From Pirellulaceae bacterium (GTDB taxonomy: Bacteria; Planctomycetota; Planctomycetia; Pirellulales; Pirellulaceae): a stretch of DNA of 64,000 bases. The notes beneath the pieces are model-generated. The model did not search any database and was not told the origin of the DNA. It worked only from the letters and a program-made list of their open reading frames with translations. A program made the translations under genes and the position numbers. This document shows positions 36,001 to 44,532 of the stretch, one piece after another (position 1 is the stretch's first letter; the number at the start of each line of letters is the position of its first letter). Where the stretch lies: assembly GCA_023382975.1 (NCBI GenBank), contig JAHDXO010000010.1, positions 1-64,000 on the forward strand. The letters are read 5' to 3'.

Positions 36001-36966
36001 TTGGTCCAATTGGCCGAGCGCCTTGTGAATGTCCGCCTGTTGCTGGACCAACTCTTCGATGCGCTCGTCATCCAAGGGATCGGGCTTGCGAACCTCTTCG
36101 CGGACCTGTTGTTGTTTGTCGAGCAACTCGCGAATCAACTGCAGAGCGGCTTCGCGATCCGAGCTGATCAGGCCTTGGGTTTCTTCGATTTTCTCCAACA
36201 GCGCCCGCAGTCCGCGCAACACGACCCGCTGGCTCTGAGCCGCTTCGTCGTAGCGAGAAGCTTCCAGTGCCTCGCCCGCCCGGTCCAATTCGACGCCGGT
36301 CTGCGCCGCCTTCAGGATGCGGAGCCCGTCGGCCGCGCCTGCGCCCACTTGGCCACCCCACTGGTTGACGTCGGCGAGCGTTTCGACCAGCACCAGAAAC
36401 AGTGATTTCACGTCTCGCTGGTCCTGCACATTCGAGAGCACGGCCGATTCTCGTTCGTCTTCGGGGCGCTCGTTCAACTTGCTGGTCACGTCGAGGGCTT
36501 TGTCTTCGAGCGCGATCACTTGGCGGACCTGTGCCGCCAGTTTGGCAACCTGCAATCGTCGCAGCAGCTTCTGACGCTCGGCCATCAACCGGACCACCAC
36601 TTCGCGGATCTTGCCGCGGGCCGCTTCAAACCGTTGCAGCCGTTCGTCGCGAGTCCCCTGCTGAGCCTCGACCAGCAATTGGACCACCGCCTGCATCTCG
36701 GCATCGACCAGCGCGTCGATGTTCTGGCTCATGGCGACGATCTCTTGGTAGATCGGGAGATCCACCAGTCCATTCTCGCGCAGTTGCCGGATCTGGATCT
36801 CGAGCACGCCGGAGACCAACTCGCGGGCCAGTTCGCGCGCCCGCTGTTGAGTCTGCTGTTTGGCCCGCAGATCCTCCGGATCGACGCCTTTGGCGAATTG
36901 AGCGCAATGCAGCAATCCAACGAAGCCCAACATCCAAAGAAATCGAAGTGGTCGCGATCCCGTCAT
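33016..36966 (-). CDS. Giant Ala/Gln/Glu-rich coiled-coil secreted protein
   Basis: A 1,316-residue protein beginning with a signal peptide (LRFLWMLGFVGLLHCAQFAKG). Residues ~30-300 are helical. About 300-1050 are Ala/Gln/Glu-rich heptad-like sequence (many AEQA/AAEAA units) that should form long coiled coils, and 1080-1250 are Gly/Pro/Ser-rich. The final ~45 residues (PWFAKLPPTLRNAIRASAR, then RGYEERLRRYFESID) look conserved and structured. No enzyme motif is visible. It is 20 bases upstream of moxR on the same strand. Long coiled-coil proteins next to MoxR genes are known in planctomycetes; a structural or substrate role for the MoxR system is plausible. Confidence 0.85.
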   Translation of the reverse strand: MTGSRPLRFLWMLGFVGLLHCAQFAKGVDPEDLRAKQQTQQRARELARELVSGVLEIQIRQLRENGLVDLPIYQEIVAMSQNIDALVDAEMQAVVQLLVEAQQGTRDERLQRFEAARGKIREVVVRLMAERQKLLRRLQVAKLAAQVRQVIALEDKALDVTSKLNERPEDERESAVLSNVQDQRDVKSLFLVLVETLADVNQWGGQVGAGAADGLRILKAAQTGVELDRAGEALEASRYDEAAQSQRVVLRGLRALLEKIEETQGLISSDREAALQLIRELLDKQQQVREEVRKPDPLDDERIEELVQQQADIHKALGQLDQPLNEMPNAQTLLEQAKASAYEAAAQLFESQRPQAIAEQGRVIGSLAELEQMLQQSLQQEQSDRTAEELARQAEQLEQLKESLEQLAQQQELVADKAAEALQEARPQQQSVANALDQAAQTARQGEDLPGAVESRLDDAQQAVSEAVEAMENSAPEAAADRQQAAASAEQAIRRALAETEAQLADTQRRQLAVEIGELARAAEALERAAASERELARETKTAADEQGLTAQRAAELGEEQAEVKTVAEKIAEGVRAAAPDVAQQLEQAGQPIARAAEQLDNARQTPGESSKPQAAETARAAEQAAGQLEQAAAALREHVAKAADKLVAVADQQLEQVAKIQQPVEQALADQPQDAAAELQRLQQALDTVGRAQAEQQRASGRAAAAEAAEMARQVADTAKAQQSAQDAADELAKGRANTPLEAAARQQQVAEAAADLARQADGQLAESLRNAAQAAAEAARQTLAGSPTRAEAARQAAQRALDQANEAAEQAVAEAAAAPAGPPDSEAQQRVGRMAGEAQELAGSGSPQAAESLAAARDQSAAAEQAIAADNADAASDAQARTQAALAEAAEQLKQAIGEMGAEQGQSLASQAEQAGQLAREASRVSPDAAAALGRAEQAAREGAETAPEQPAQGPQAQQQVQQSMERAAASLAARQQQIQRDRDIAEAIGRMTEQQQQARETIAEQAANLESFADRDENAAPSPVEVAAATALERATEQFAQAQRATGEGAAQVSGQAQVANQPIREGLEAASQLNLGAPAPELPPMPGDVIPMADASPGQGDTPAGEMTAGEPGEASGEGQGQPSGESPTGAGEAQPGSSGQASATPAPLGTGFVPSSPEVTAQQIAGSQAMAQAAQTLAQAQAAGQSTSPGGSQPGDSPPDGADPSGEGQSETPVPGESNSMTSSGGVSVSGETPDNQTPSDQALQMAPEAQGDSRTADNNADAELKERLLREEPWFAKLPPTLRNAIRASARRAPPRGYEERLRRYFESID

Positions 36967-37054
36967 GGGATGTCTCCAGAGGTCAACCGGTAGGAAGGTA
37001 ACCGCCTGCCGCGTACCGGCGAGGCAGCGTCAGAAATGGTACAGGCACTTCGCG

Positions 37055-38089
37055 TCATGCGGAATGAGCCTGCTGAAGAATCGGCTCGATGTCGGCCCAC
37101 GTCTTTCGCGCGGCAATCGCGTCGGTCAACTCGTCCAGCGCCTCATCCGGCAGTTCGCGCACTCGATCTGCATCGGCCGGTGAGAACTCCTGAAAAGCTG
37201 CCGACAACAGACGGATCAACGTGCTGGCTTTCCCAAAACGCTGCCCACGCTTCTCGCCACGTTTCTCACCACGCTTCTCGCCACGTTTTTCCAAGTGTTC
37301 AAGCAGTGTCATGATATTCTCCTTGACGGGCTGGAACTCGGCCTGGATGGACTGCAGTGCCTGTCGCACTTCCGACTCCTGATCTCGCTCCGTCACACTC
37401 ATCAAGTAGTATAACGCACGCCGCAGTTCCCTGCGAAGCCGCTGGGGGCTGAACTTGCGGCAGATGTCGCTCAAAATTGTCCGAAACCGAATCCACCCCA
37501 TCGGTTCGTTTTCTCCCACCACCTTCAGCAGGGCCAATGCGAAACGCCCCGCTTCCGTGCCCTTGAGTCCATGCTCGTCCAACGATCCCAGTTCCACCAT
37601 CACCATCCGAAAATCGACCAGGTACGGTGCCAGGATTTGGCGAGCCGCCTCGGGCAAGTCGTATTCGCTCGACAGGCTTCGAGACCGGTTCCATGTTCCG
37701 CTTTGAAGCAACACGACGGTCAGAATGCTGGGCAAGGGTTCGCTGTTCGGCGTCTCCTCCAGTTGGCGACTGATGTAGCGATGCAGTTGCCGAGGAGTGG
37801 TGTAGATCACGCGTTGCTTGTGCTCGAACAGGAACGTGATCCGGCGAGCAACGGAGTCCCCGATCAAACGAACTGTGAACCGCAAGTCCGCGAAATCTCG
37901 CTGCAGCTCGTCGGAGACGAAATGAGGAGTCTCCAGACGCAGCGTCCTCCAGTCGAACAGGGCCGATACGTCCGCGGGCAAGTAGCTGCGGAAGAACGCT
38001 CGAGCCTGCGGGATCTCGCGAAAAACGCTTTGAGCGTACGCATCATGCGGATTGCCGACGGATTCCGTCTGCAATGGCTGAGCGGACAT
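37055..38089 (-). CDS. Rpn-family (Transposase_31) recombination-promoting nuclease
   Basis: A 344-residue PD-(D/E)XK-type nuclease-like protein. The start at 38089 follows an AGAGG site; upstream open frame is not protein-like. The N-terminal domain (residues ~10-250) has the family pattern ARAFFRSYLPADVSALFDW, DLRFTVRL and ITFLFEHKQR, which provides the E-x-K catalytic pair. Between residues ~265 and 282 there is a Glu-Lys-Arg-Gly tetrapeptide repeated four times, encoded by near-identical 12-base units (~37245-37290). Rpn proteins promote RecA-independent recombination or act in defence and are often found near mobile DNA. Confidence 0.75.
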   Translation of the reverse strand: MSAQPLQTESVGNPHDAYAQSVFREIPQARAFFRSYLPADVSALFDWRTLRLETPHFVSDELQRDFADLRFTVRLIGDSVARRITFLFEHKQRVIYTTPRQLHRYISRQLEETPNSEPLPSILTVVLLQSGTWNRSRSLSSEYDLPEAARQILAPYLVDFRMVMVELGSLDEHGLKGTEAGRFALALLKVVGENEPMGWIRFRTILSDICRKFSPQRLRRELRRALYYLMSVTERDQESEVRQALQSIQAEFQPVKENIMTLLEHLEKRGEKRGEKRGEKRGQRFGKASTLIRLLSAAFQEFSPADADRVRELPDEALDELTDAIAARKTWADIEPILQQAHSA

Positions 38090-38278
38090 GGCGAATCCTC
38101 TCCAGAACTTGGGGCGATCGTCGTTTCCTCGACAAACTGCCGCGTCTATCGTAACGGGCCGACCGTGGTCGCGACAGGGACAGCCGCAGTGGGCGAGCCA
38201 TTCGACGCCGCGTTCCCGATAGCCAGATGAACGGCCATCCGATGATTGGAAGGGTGCAGCGGGATTGTTGCATTCCGA

Positions 38279-38301
38279 GCCGCATTGGTACACAATGCGG
38301 C
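38279..38301. repeat. 9-bp palindrome between divergent genes
   Basis: GCCGCATTG at 38279-38287 pairs with CAATGCGGC at 38293-38301 around GTACA. It lies between the divergent Rpn gene (start 38089) and the TIM-barrel gene (start 38367). It shares ACAATGCGG with the candidate operator near 13275. It may be an operator or repeat. Confidence 0.45.
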
Positions 38302-38366
38302 CTTTCGGACAGCCGTCCATCGTTTCCCGATGGGCAAGGTTGTGCGAGTGTTGAAGGACGATCGCC

Positions 38367-39194
38367 ATGAAACTTGCCGTCTGCAACGAGACCTTTCAGG
38401 ACTGGCCCTTCGAGAAGGCGTTTGCTTTCGCGCGCGAACTGGGATACACGGGCATCGAATTCGCTCCGTTCACCATGAACAAGAACGTTCGCGAGATCAC
38501 GGCTGCTCGGCGGCGGGAAGTCCTGCGGCAGACCGAGGCGGCAGACTTGGAAGTGGTCGGATTGCACTGGTTGCTGGCCTTTACCGAAGGCTACTATCTG
38601 ACGACTCCCGATGCCGAAGTTCGCCGCAACACGTCCGAGTACCTGGGCGATCTCGCTCGGTTTTGCCGCGACCTGGGTGGCCGGGTCATGGTTCTTGGGT
38701 CGCCGAAGCAACGCAATCTGCTGCCCGGCGTTACTTTGGACCAGGCGATGAGATATGCCGCCGACGTCCTGCAGCACGCGATGCCCGTGTTGGAGGAATG
38801 CGGCGTTGTGATGGCGGTCGAGCCGCTGGGGCCGGAGGAAGGCGATTTTCTGCTGACGGCGAAACTGGGGATCGAGCTGATCCGCCTGGTCGATTCGCCT
38901 CATTGCCGTCTGCACCTGGACGTGAAAGCCATGTCGAGCGAATCGCGTCCAGTCCCGGATATCATCCGCAGCAGCGCGGCGCACTTGGAGCACTTCCATG
39001 CCAACGATTCCAACCGCCGCGGCCCGGGGATGGGCGATGTCGATTTTCTGCCGATCCTGTCGGCGTTGAACGAGATCGGCTATCAGGGCTGGGTCTCGGT
39101 CGAAGTCTTTGACTACACACCGGGCGTCGAAACGCTGGCCCGGGACAGCATCCAGTATCTGCAACGCTGTTTGGCCAAGCTTCAGCAAACCTGA
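38367..39194 (+). CDS. TIM-barrel sugar-phosphate isomerase/epimerase-like protein
   Basis: A 275-residue member of the AP-endonuclease-2-like TIM-barrel family (xylose isomerase-like). Metal-ligand strands are GIEFAPF, VVMAVEPLGP, CRLHLDVKAMS, LEHFHANDSN and GWVSVEVFD, with the two late Glu/Asp/His residues typical of sugar epimerases. No signal peptide. It is a separate gene from the homologous one at 27360-28373 and differs in length. Substrate unknown. Confidence 0.8.
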   Translation: MKLAVCNETFQDWPFEKAFAFARELGYTGIEFAPFTMNKNVREITAARRREVLRQTEAADLEVVGLHWLLAFTEGYYLTTPDAEVRRNTSEYLGDLARFCRDLGGRVMVLGSPKQRNLLPGVTLDQAMRYAADVLQHAMPVLEECGVVMAVEPLGPEEGDFLLTAKLGIELIRLVDSPHCRLHLDVKAMSSESRPVPDIIRSSAAHLEHFHANDSNRRGPGMGDVDFLPILSALNEIGYQGWVSVEVFDYTPGVETLARDSIQYLQRCLAKLQQT

Positions 39195-39277
39195 CGATTC
39201 TTCTTCCCCGGCTTGGTTGTGCGAGCAGCGGCATCCTCGATTTCATTTCACAGACGATCGCGTTCAGGGAGGGGCAA

Positions 39278-41596
39278 ATGGCAAGAAAGAAGAGCGACAA
39301 GAAGAACACTTCGAAGCAGCGGTCGGCAGACGATTCGGGGTTGTCCGCCGCGGATCCGTCGTTCGGACCCCGATTGATGGAAGAGGCGATGCGCTATTTC
39401 ATGGGCCAGCAAGCCATTCCGGACGCTCGCAGCCCGGCTCTCGCTTCGGCGGAAAACCTGGTGTATCAGGCGTACGAGACAAACGATCTCGAACTGCGAA
39501 TCAGACTGGCTCGGCAAGCGATCGAAGTTTCTCCGGATTGTGCGGAAGCCTTCGTATGTCTGGCCGAATTGGCGCCGAGTGACGAGGACGCTGAGGCGAT
39601 TTATCGGATGGGCGTCGCGGCGGGCGAGTCGGCCTTGGGAGGCGCCGACCACTTGGCCCGTTACGAAGGACACTTCTGGTCGATCCTGGACACGCGACCC
39701 TATATGCGAGCCCGCTACGGCTTGGCTTGCGCTCTCTGGGCCAATGGCAAGCGGAACGAGGCGATCGCGGAGTGCCGCGCGCTTCTACGGTTGAACCCCG
39801 GAGACAACCAGGGCGTCCGCTACATCTTGTGTTCGTATTACGCGGACACCGGACAGGACGACCTTTGGCAGGAGTTGCTGGACCAATACCCGGACGACGC
39901 GTCGGCCGACTGGAGATTCAACCGAGCGTTGTTGGCATTCCGCCGCCAGGGCGATTCGCCCGAAGCCTGCGAGCTGCTGCGGCAGGCTCACCAAGCCAAT
40001 TCCCACGTGGCATTTTACTTGCTGGGCAATGCTCCGTTGCCATTGGATCCGCCTGAATTCATCGAACTCGGCGGCAAATCCGAGGCCGTCTCGTATGCCG
40101 GACAATTTATGACCGCGTGGCGGAACGCTCCCGGATCATTGGCGTGGTTGCGGCAAACGCTGCGGGTCGCATTGCTGCAAAGGGAGTCGGGCAAGAGTAC
40201 CTCTCTAAGGCAATTGATGGCCGAGGTCGCTGAGTTGCCGCAGAGCGCGGGCGAGGTCTGGCAGGTTGACGTGCGTCGCAGCGAGCTCTCGCTTCCCGCA
40301 GATCCGACGGGTAAGCCACCTTGGATTCTGATCGTCACCTGTCCCGAATCGAACGGCCTGCTGGCGCTGGAAGCGATGGACGCGGTCGGACAACCCTCGG
40401 CCCACGAGACCCTGCTGCGAATCCTGGCTCAGATGCGCGATCCCCGCGAGCACGAACCGCACCGGCCCGCGTTGCTGCAACTGCGGCGCAAGGGATTCGT
40501 CAAGCAATGGCAACCGAAGCTGGAGAAACTGAATATCGAGTGCCAGCACGTGCAAGAAGTGGAACATGTCGAGTATGTCCTGGCGCGGCTCAACACGATG
40601 AATCAGCCCTCCGAGGGCACGGCGGGAAGTTTGCAGGATCACGTCGGCGAATTGGCGGATCTGCCGCTGGAACCCGGCGAGGTCTGGCAGGCCGACGTCC
40701 GGCGTCTGTCCACTTGGGTCTCGGAGGATGGCGTCCCCCAGCGTCCCTGCGCCGCCATGGTGGCCAATTGCACGGAAAACTTGATCCTAGCTCAGCAGGT
40801 CAGCGTCGGCGAACCGCAACCGGAAATGGTGCCGAACGCCGTTCTTGCGGCGATCCTGACGCCGGCGATGGGCGAGCGGCATCTGCCGGGAACCATCGAG
40901 GTGAATTCCGAGGAGGTCCGCCAGCTTCTGACGCCGCACCTTGGGTCGCTGGGCGTCGAGTGCTGCGTCGTGCCGGCACTGGATCAATTGGACTTCATCT
41001 ACGGCGAAATGGAGCGGGAACTGGCGTCGCCGGACGAAATGATGGCCTTGATCGATACGCCGGGCGTTACCCTGGACCATGTAGCCGGCTTCTTCGATGC
41101 GGCGGCCGAGTTCTATCGACGCCAACCCTGGCGGCACGTCCCTGCCAGCCAAGTGATCCGGATCGATTGCAACCGCTTCACTAGTGGCACTTGGTATGCC
41201 GTCGTGATGGGCCAGTCGGGAATGACGCTGGGATTGGCCATGTACGAGGACTTGGAACTGCTGCGAGCGATTATTCGCGACGAGGAGAACACGGATCGGC
41301 GCCATGCCGGGATGTCGGTGATGTTCGGCGAGGCGTTCGAGATTTCGGCTCGCGATTTGAGCGCGGCCGAGAAGAACGGCTGGTCGATCGCTGGCCCCGA
41401 GGCTTACCCGATCATTCTGCGACTGAACCCCGGCATCGCTGTGCGCCCCCCGCTGCGCTGGGAAATGGAGTTGGCCGAAGCCTGTCTGCGCGCGATTCCG
41501 GCCTTCCTGAACCGCAAGGCACGAACCGGCGAGGCACGCATGGCTGTCCCGACCGCTGCCGGCGAGTTGGATCTCACGCTTCGCTGGCAGGATTGA
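39278..41596 (+). CDS. ST7-like TPR protein with two similar C-terminal repeats
   Basis: A 772-residue cytoplasmic protein. Residues ~50-260 are TPR-like and closely follow the ST7 family pattern (ARQAIEVSPDCAEAFVCLAE, GHFWSILDTRPYMRARYGLA, LLRLNPGDNQGVRYILC). Two homologous modules follow, each beginning with a GEVWQ-x-DVRR block (near 325 and 470) and an alpha/beta domain (PWILIVTCPESNGLLAL; CAAMVANCTENLILAQ). The C-terminal ~200 residues hold a third, different domain. The ATG at 39278 has an AGGGAGGGG site. Function unknown; scaffold or regulatory roles are usual for TPR proteins. Confidence 0.75.
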   Translation: MARKKSDKKNTSKQRSADDSGLSAADPSFGPRLMEEAMRYFMGQQAIPDARSPALASAENLVYQAYETNDLELRIRLARQAIEVSPDCAEAFVCLAELAPSDEDAEAIYRMGVAAGESALGGADHLARYEGHFWSILDTRPYMRARYGLACALWANGKRNEAIAECRALLRLNPGDNQGVRYILCSYYADTGQDDLWQELLDQYPDDASADWRFNRALLAFRRQGDSPEACELLRQAHQANSHVAFYLLGNAPLPLDPPEFIELGGKSEAVSYAGQFMTAWRNAPGSLAWLRQTLRVALLQRESGKSTSLRQLMAEVAELPQSAGEVWQVDVRRSELSLPADPTGKPPWILIVTCPESNGLLALEAMDAVGQPSAHETLLRILAQMRDPREHEPHRPALLQLRRKGFVKQWQPKLEKLNIECQHVQEVEHVEYVLARLNTMNQPSEGTAGSLQDHVGELADLPLEPGEVWQADVRRLSTWVSEDGVPQRPCAAMVANCTENLILAQQVSVGEPQPEMVPNAVLAAILTPAMGERHLPGTIEVNSEEVRQLLTPHLGSLGVECCVVPALDQLDFIYGEMERELASPDEMMALIDTPGVTLDHVAGFFDAAAEFYRRQPWRHVPASQVIRIDCNRFTSGTWYAVVMGQSGMTLGLAMYEDLELLRAIIRDEENTDRRHAGMSVMFGEAFEISARDLSAAEKNGWSIAGPEAYPIILRLNPGIAVRPPLRWEMELAEACLRAIPAFLNRKARTGEARMAVPTAAGELDLTLRWQD

Positions 41597-41609
41597 AGCC
41601 CGACCCTGG

Positions 41610-42455
41610 TCAGTTTTCATAAGGGTGCGGATGGACGACCAGTTCGATGCGGCGGTTGCGGGCTTGGCCGGCTTGCGTGGCGTTGCTCTCCAAGGGTTGG
41701 TTTGGCCCTTGGGCGGCGATGTAGAATTGACGAGCGGGCAGTCGATTGCGGGCGGTCAATTGGTCGAAGACGGTCATCGCTTGCGAGTTGGATAGTTGAT
41801 GACTGCTGACGCCGGCATAGATCGGCGTGCTGTCCGTGTGGCCCTCGATGCCGATGACCTGCCGCGGATAATTCTTCGCCAATTCCGCGGCTACTCGGTC
41901 CAGGATCGGAAACGCAGTGCCGACCACCTGGGCGGTGCCGGGCGCGAACAACTGGTCGGCGGGCAGCTCGATGCGCACCACGTCGCCGTCCAATCGTGTT
42001 GCGACTCCCTCGATCTCGATCAGACGCAACTCTTGCCGCAGGCTGTTGTTCGCCGTGATGATCGCACTGCCGCGCCGCGTGGTGGAAGCCTGCAGGTCCT
42101 TGAGTGACTTCTCGGCCTGCTCCTTGGCGACTTGCAGATCCTGCATGCGTTTGCCGGAGTCTCCCAATTGCTTCTGCAGCAGCCCTACCTGTTCGCGGAG
42201 CAAATCAACCTGCTGTCGCGATTGGGCTAACTGGGCGTGCAAGTCCCGGTTGTTGGCGTCCAGTTCGCTGGCGCGCCGTGTCAGGTCGAACGCCTGGGCT
42301 TGGGCCGGCTGCGCCGAAGCAGCCTGCGGCCAAGCGGCCGGCTGGGGTGATAGATAAGGATTCTGATTGCAGCCCAAACCGCCAGCCATCACGCAAGAAA
42401 GGGCGATGCTGGTGAGTCCGATTCTGACGATCTTGGCGAAGGGTTGATTCGCCAT
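41610..42455 (-). CDS. OmpA-domain lipoprotein
   Basis: A 281-residue outer-membrane-anchored protein. The N-terminus carries a lipobox (AGGLGC, Cys near 29), residues ~55-130 form a coiled coil with repeated Gln/Leu heptads, and residues ~145-275 are an OmpA/MotB peptidoglycan-binding domain (GTAFPILDRVAAELAKNYPRQ, IGIEGHTDSTP, ARNRRIELVV). Peptidoglycan anchoring is the usual role, as in Pal. It is convergent with the TPR gene, 13 bases away. Confidence 0.9.
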   Translation of the reverse strand: MANQPFAKIVRIGLTSIALSCVMAGGLGCNQNPYLSPQPAAWPQAASAQPAQAQAFDLTRRASELDANNRDLHAQLAQSRQQVDLLREQVGLLQKQLGDSGKRMQDLQVAKEQAEKSLKDLQASTTRRGSAIITANNSLRQELRLIEIEGVATRLDGDVVRIELPADQLFAPGTAQVVGTAFPILDRVAAELAKNYPRQVIGIEGHTDSTPIYAGVSSHQLSNSQAMTVFDQLTARNRLPARQFYIAAQGPNQPLESNATQAGQARNRRIELVVHPHPYEN

Positions 42456-42653
42456 CCTGGAGAGCCCCTAGATTACGTCGGTTTTCGAGCGGCGGGATAG
42501 TAGCAACCATGGAATTCCCCGACAAGATCAGATCGGCCCCGCGGAGAGCGTCTAAGTAGAAAAGCTGCTTGACTTTGTTGTTTCCGATCTGTCATGCTAG
42601 ACAAAGCCGCACGGCCGTCAGAAGGGGCACGTCTTTCCGAGGAGATTCCGGAG

Positions 42654-44405
42654 ATGCTAGCACGACAGACTTCCGCATCGGATTTCTTGCGCAGGTTTTC
42701 TCGATCCGTGTTATCGATTGTTCTCTCCGTCGTTTTGGTGAGTGTCGGACCGGCTCCCTTGTTGGCTCAGCCGGCGCGCGACGCCGAGGCACGTCTCGAC
42801 GGGCACTTGGCCGCGGGCGAGTTCGCACCGGCACTTGTCTTGGCCCAGCAGATCCCCGATCCGGATCGTCGAGATCAGGCCTTGGCACGCATCGCACAAG
42901 CTCAGGCCAACGGCGGAATTCGCCGGGCCGCGCTCGAAACGGCCGGGTCGATGAGCGATGACCGAATGCGCACCACGTTACTGGATGCCGTGGCCGGATA
43001 CTCGCCGGGCCCGGCGGCCCGCGGCGGCGGTTCGATGGCCGACTTCGACACCTTGATCGATTTGATTACTTCGACGATTGCACCTCAGTCCTGGGATTTG
43101 GTCGGTGGTCCCGGCGCCATCGATTCATTTCCAGGCGGGGTGTATGTCGACACCGTCGGTTTGATGAAACGGCTGCCGGTGCGGGAATCGTCGGCTCTGG
43201 TTCAGCTTCGCCAGATGTCGCAACCCGCCGTGGGCAATCAGAACGCTCGGCAGCCGAGTGCCTTGCGCAAGATCTCGTTGACGCGATTGGAGAAACAGAT
43301 CCAGTTGCGGTGGGCCAATGGGCAGGCGCCGACGGACGAGATGCAATGCCTGGCTGGGCTGGAGAAGCTGCGGTATGTGTTCGTCTACCCGGAAAGCGGC
43401 GATATCGTCTTGGCGGGGCCCGCGGGCGACTGGACGCTGGACGCCGAGGGACGGCAGGTCAGCGCAAGCAGCGGACGGCCGGTGCTGCAATTGGACGATT
43501 TTGTCGTGGTGTTGCGCAATGCGATGGAAGCGGGCGGACAGTTTACCTGCTCCATCACGCCGCGACGCGAGAATCTGGCCGCAGCGAAAGCCTACTTGGA
43601 AGAGACATCGAAAGCCCCGCTGAAGCCCGGCCAAACCCAGTCCTGGCTGAAGCAACTGCGGGATCACATGGGCGAGCAACTGATCGAAGTTGCCGGAATC
43701 GATTCTCGCACTCGCGTGTCCCGGGTGATCGTCGAGGCCGACTATCGCATGAAACTGGTCGGCATGGGGTTGGAGGACGGGGTGTTCGGCGTAACCAGCT
43801 ACCTGGATTCCATTCCGCAGGGCAAGGCGGCGCCGATGAGCGTCCTGCGGTGGTGGTTCACGATGAACTACGATGCGCTGCAAGCGACGCCAGCGAGAGA
43901 TGCGTTCGAACTGCGGGGGCAAGGTGTCAAAGTGCTCAGCGAAAACGAAATGCTGAACGAGCGAGGCGAGCGCATCCATACGGGGCAATCGGACGACTTG
44001 AACTCGCAATTCGCTCAGAGTTTCACCAAACATTTCGAGGCACTGGCGATCAAGTATCCGATCTACGCCGAACTGCAAAATGTCTTCGACCTCGCCCTGG
44101 CCGCTGGATTGATTGTCGCCGAGGACCTGCCAGGTCAAGTCGGCTGGCACATGCCTCATCTCAGCCAAGCGCAGCGTTACCGAGTCTCGTTGGGCACAGC
44201 ACCGTCGACGGTCCAGACCGTGGTCAACCATCGCGTCAGCCAAGGTCGGAACATCGTTGCCGGCGTGAGCGGCGGCGTTTCGGTCAACAGCACTCCATTG
44301 GTCAGCAAAGCGGCGATCCGCATCGACAACTACGGGGCGCTGCAGGCCGAGCACACCGGCGCGTGCCCCAAAGACTTGCCTCCGGACGCTTGGTGGTGGG
44401 ACTGA
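42654..44405 (+). CDS. DUF1598 secreted protein
   Basis: A 583-residue exported protein typical of planctomycetes. The start at 42654 is preceded by GAGGAG; a further ATG at 42594 is possible. A signal peptide (SVLSIVLSVVLVSVGPAPLLAQ) is followed by a short helical repeat and then, from about residue 190, the DUF1598 region (YVFVYPESGDIVLAGPAG, VSRVIVEADYRMKLVGMGLE, SVLRWWFTMNYDAL). The function of DUF1598 is unknown. Confidence 0.85.
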   Translation: MLARQTSASDFLRRFSRSVLSIVLSVVLVSVGPAPLLAQPARDAEARLDGHLAAGEFAPALVLAQQIPDPDRRDQALARIAQAQANGGIRRAALETAGSMSDDRMRTTLLDAVAGYSPGPAARGGGSMADFDTLIDLITSTIAPQSWDLVGGPGAIDSFPGGVYVDTVGLMKRLPVRESSALVQLRQMSQPAVGNQNARQPSALRKISLTRLEKQIQLRWANGQAPTDEMQCLAGLEKLRYVFVYPESGDIVLAGPAGDWTLDAEGRQVSASSGRPVLQLDDFVVVLRNAMEAGGQFTCSITPRRENLAAAKAYLEETSKAPLKPGQTQSWLKQLRDHMGEQLIEVAGIDSRTRVSRVIVEADYRMKLVGMGLEDGVFGVTSYLDSIPQGKAAPMSVLRWWFTMNYDALQATPARDAFELRGQGVKVLSENEMLNERGERIHTGQSDDLNSQFAQSFTKHFEALAIKYPIYAELQNVFDLALAAGLIVAEDLPGQVGWHMPHLSQAQRYRVSLGTAPSTVQTVVNHRVSQGRNIVAGVSGGVSVNSTPLVSKAAIRIDNYGALQAEHTGACPKDLPPDAWWWD

Positions 44406-44532
44406 GTGCGGAACGGGCACGACTTGTGGCTTGCCATCTTCGTCGCGGTGCGTTCTAATGCACCGAAGTATCGATCTTCTTTTATGGGTTTCCGCCCATC
44501 TCGTGCCTTTGATCAAAGGGGAGTTGTCGACC

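Noticed and set aside
37245..37290. Short tandem repeat considered as a CRISPR-like array
   Set aside because: Units are 12 bases, contiguous, inside a reading frame and encode EKRG. No spacers.
42569..42598. TTGACT-like -35 before the DUF1598 gene
   Set aside because: No convincing -10 at proper spacing, so no promoter was called.
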